A DNA stretch of 52,916 nucleotides. It comes from Prosthecobacter debontii (GTDB taxonomy: Bacteria; Verrucomicrobiota; Verrucomicrobiia; Verrucomicrobiales; Akkermansiaceae). The position numbers and the translations under genes were made by a program. The stretch is taken from NCBI GenBank assembly GCA_945873125.1, contig CAMCBV010000020.1, positions 1-52,916 of the forward strand, given 5' to 3'. This document shows positions 51,699 through 52,916 of this stretch, piece by piece (the first letter of the stretch is position 1; every line of letters starts with the position of its first letter). The notes under the pieces were generated by a model. That model had not been told where the DNA came from. It did no database searches and worked only from the letters and a program-made list of their open reading frames with translations.

Positions 51699-52772
51699 CT
51701 ATCGAGCTGGGCTTGGCGGTTGCAAACCGCCGCCACGGTGTTGGAACGCGTAGATCGTGACGTGCTTTTGCACCTTGCCGGGATCAGTGAGGATGCTGCC
51801 GAAATCATCCGTGTCGCAGGCGTTGGGATAGCCTTCGGTTTCGAGGCAAACACCGGAATACGCTTGGTGGGAACGTCCCGACTTGCCGCGAACATTTCCG
51901 TTCATGTCCATGGCGCTGTAAGCCTGAAGGCCGTCATGAGTGGAAAAAACATCCATCCGGATCCCGCTTTCCGGGCTGAATAGCCGTGCCATGTGCTTGG
52001 ATTCGCCTGCGTTTCCAAACCAATAGAAATCCAGGTGCCGGTTGGCGACCTGGGAAACCATGTCACGGATTCTCGTCGGATTCCTCAGATCGGACGCGCT
52101 TCCCGCCACGGGGAATTTACAATCTGTTAGCGTGTGGTTACCAGTGGTGGGGATGATCTTGTCAGAAAAAATGCCGAGGATATGATCCCGGGTGTCTTCC
52201 TGGCGATCGCCCGCGAGATTGAAGTAACTGTGCTGCGTGATGCTAAGGGGCGTCGCTTCGAGTGACACGGATTCGGTCGTGAAGATGATTTTGTTATCAT
52301 CGGTCAACGCGTAGGTGACTGACACGATCACATCCCCTGGATATCCCTCTTCTCCATGAGGACTCAGATAGACAAGCCGGACCGAAACACGGTCATTTTC
52401 CTCGATCACCTCGCCGCGCCAAAGTTTCCGGTTGAAGGAATCCGCGCCGCCGTGCAGATGGTTCGGCGGTTGATTGAGGGGAAGTTGGTAGGGGATGCCG
52501 TTCAGAGTGAAACGTCCGCCGCTGATGCGGCCTGCCACACGCCCGGCCACAGCACCAATCCATGCAGGATCCTGGAGATAACCATCAATGTCATCGAAAC
52601 CCAGCACGACATCGACCGCATCGCCGTCTGGGTGGGGAAAGGAAATCCTGCGAACGATCGCTCCATAGTTGAGGATCTCGACTTCCATCCCATTACGGTT
52701 GCGCATGGTCCAGGACGTGACTTGGGAACCATCGGGAAGCTTGCCGAACCATTTAGTGGAAGAACGAATCAT
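51699..52772 (-). CDS. galM: Aldose 1-epimerase (mutarotase)
   Basis: GalM interconverts alpha and beta anomers of aldoses such as galactose. From ATG 52772 the protein is 357 residues. Family motifs are NYGAIVRRISFP, NHLHGGADSFNRKLW with the conserved histidine, TQHSYFNLAGD with the second catalytic histidine, HLDFYWF and CLETEGYPNA. The start overlaps the stop of the preceding gene by 4 nt (ATGA), so both are in one transcript. A longer upstream start would read through that gene in another frame and add Pro/Arg-rich residues. Confidence 0.92.
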   Translation of the reverse strand: MIRSSTKWFGKLPDGSQVTSWTMRNRNGMEVEILNYGAIVRRISFPHPDGDAVDVVLGFDDIDGYLQDPAWIGAVAGRVAGRISGGRFTLNGIPYQLPLNQPPNHLHGGADSFNRKLWRGEVIEENDRVSVRLVYLSPHGEEGYPGDVIVSVTYALTDDNKIIFTTESVSLEATPLSITQHSYFNLAGDRQEDTRDHILGIFSDKIIPTTGNHTLTDCKFPVAGSASDLRNPTRIRDMVSQVANRHLDFYWFGNAGESKHMARLFSPESGIRMDVFSTHDGLQAYSAMDMNGNVRGKSGRSHQAYSGVCLETEGYPNACDTDDFGSILTDPGKVQKHVTIYAFQHRGGGLQPPSPAR

Positions 52773-52916
52773 GATAAGGGCTGTTGAATGGGGTTTCTGT
52801 CGAGCGCGTCGCGCAGGATGCGGGCAGGGTGGAGGGCGGTGCGGGCGGCACCGTCGTGGATTTGGTGGCGGCAACTCGTGCCGGCGGCGCCGACAATGGC
52901 ATCCGACGGGAGTTTT
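52769..52916 (-). CDS. FAD-linked oxidase, C-terminal end
   Basis: Only the last 48 residues are in the window, ending in TGA at 52769. The segment VGAAGTSCRHQIHDGAARTALHPARILRDAL resembles the C-terminal Fe-S/cysteine-rich end of D-lactate/glycolate-type FAD oxidases (GTSCRxQIxDGTxRxALHPAEVL). It is upstream of galM with a 4-nt overlap. The full gene lies right of the window. Confidence 0.65.
   Translation of the reverse strand, partial: KLPSDAIVGAAGTSCRHQIHDGAARTALHPARILRDALDRNPIQQPLS

Overview
The window looks like chromosome from a member of the Verrucomicrobia (PVC group). I infer this from several things together: paired secreted sulfatases with an exported formylglycine-generating enzyme, Tat-exported Gfo/Idh/MocA oxidoreductases, a DUF1844 protein next to kdsA, many palindromic intergenic repeats with IS200/REP-type tyrosine transposases, and a TGTTC-N4-GAACA palindrome (the LexA box I know for this phylum) in front of a Y-family polymerase. 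No rRNA or housekeeping marker fixes the genus.

Left half (1-30.5 kb) is chromosomal backbone with small accessory patches. It holds a transposase fragment with a 63-bp tandem repeat, a TraB/GumN lipoprotein, a repeat-rich gap with a probable PEP carboxykinase remnant, the minus-strand accB-accC-thiE operon, DUF1844-kdsA, a REP-type transposase bracketed by 152-bp direct repeats, and sucC-(nucleotidyltransferase)-sucD. Next come a Tat-signal oxidoreductase and a defence patch at 11.5-17.3 kb: a single-chain restriction-modification enzyme followed by an XRE/ImmA regulator and a PIN-domain protein. After that lie a translesion polymerase with an SOS box, an SGNH hydrolase, glnS, two overlapping sulfatase genes, a DMT transporter, an exported FAD oxidoreductase, ribE, an exported formylglycine-generating enzyme, queD, and a tRNA-Pro(TGG).

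From 30.57 to 50.08 kb an integrated element of about 19.5 kb sits in that tRNA-Pro gene. A 43-bp piece of the tRNA (anticodon loop to 3' end plus one base) is repeated exactly at the far end, next to a tyrosine integrase. The left arm carries an excisionase-like HTH gene and a minus-strand set of three genes (metallophosphoesterase, sigma-like HTH protein, ClpX-like AAA+ ATPase). Then comes a non-coding stretch with 13-bp tandem repeats, a 13-bp inverted repeat resembling an oriT and an SOS-like palindrome, followed by a coiled-coil protein with a MobV-like relaxase motif. The cargo is two divergent defence-type operons. One, leftward, is HTH regulator, nucleotidyltransferase, and a large ABC-type/zinc-hook ATPase with 4-nt overlaps. 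The other, rightward, is a small DNA-binding protein, a 5-cytosine methyltransferase, an McrB-like AAA+ GTPase, and a DUF2357/PD-(D/E)XK nuclease. The two share a regulatory region with two strong inverted repeats. I regard the first operon and the mobilisation/ClpX-like core as the best candidates for little-described biology.

Right of the element (50.1-52.9 kb) are a 5'-truncated GH78 rhamnosidase, a fragment of a GH106-like rhamnosidase, galM, and the 3' end of an FAD-linked oxidase, i.e. a decaying sugar-degradation locus.
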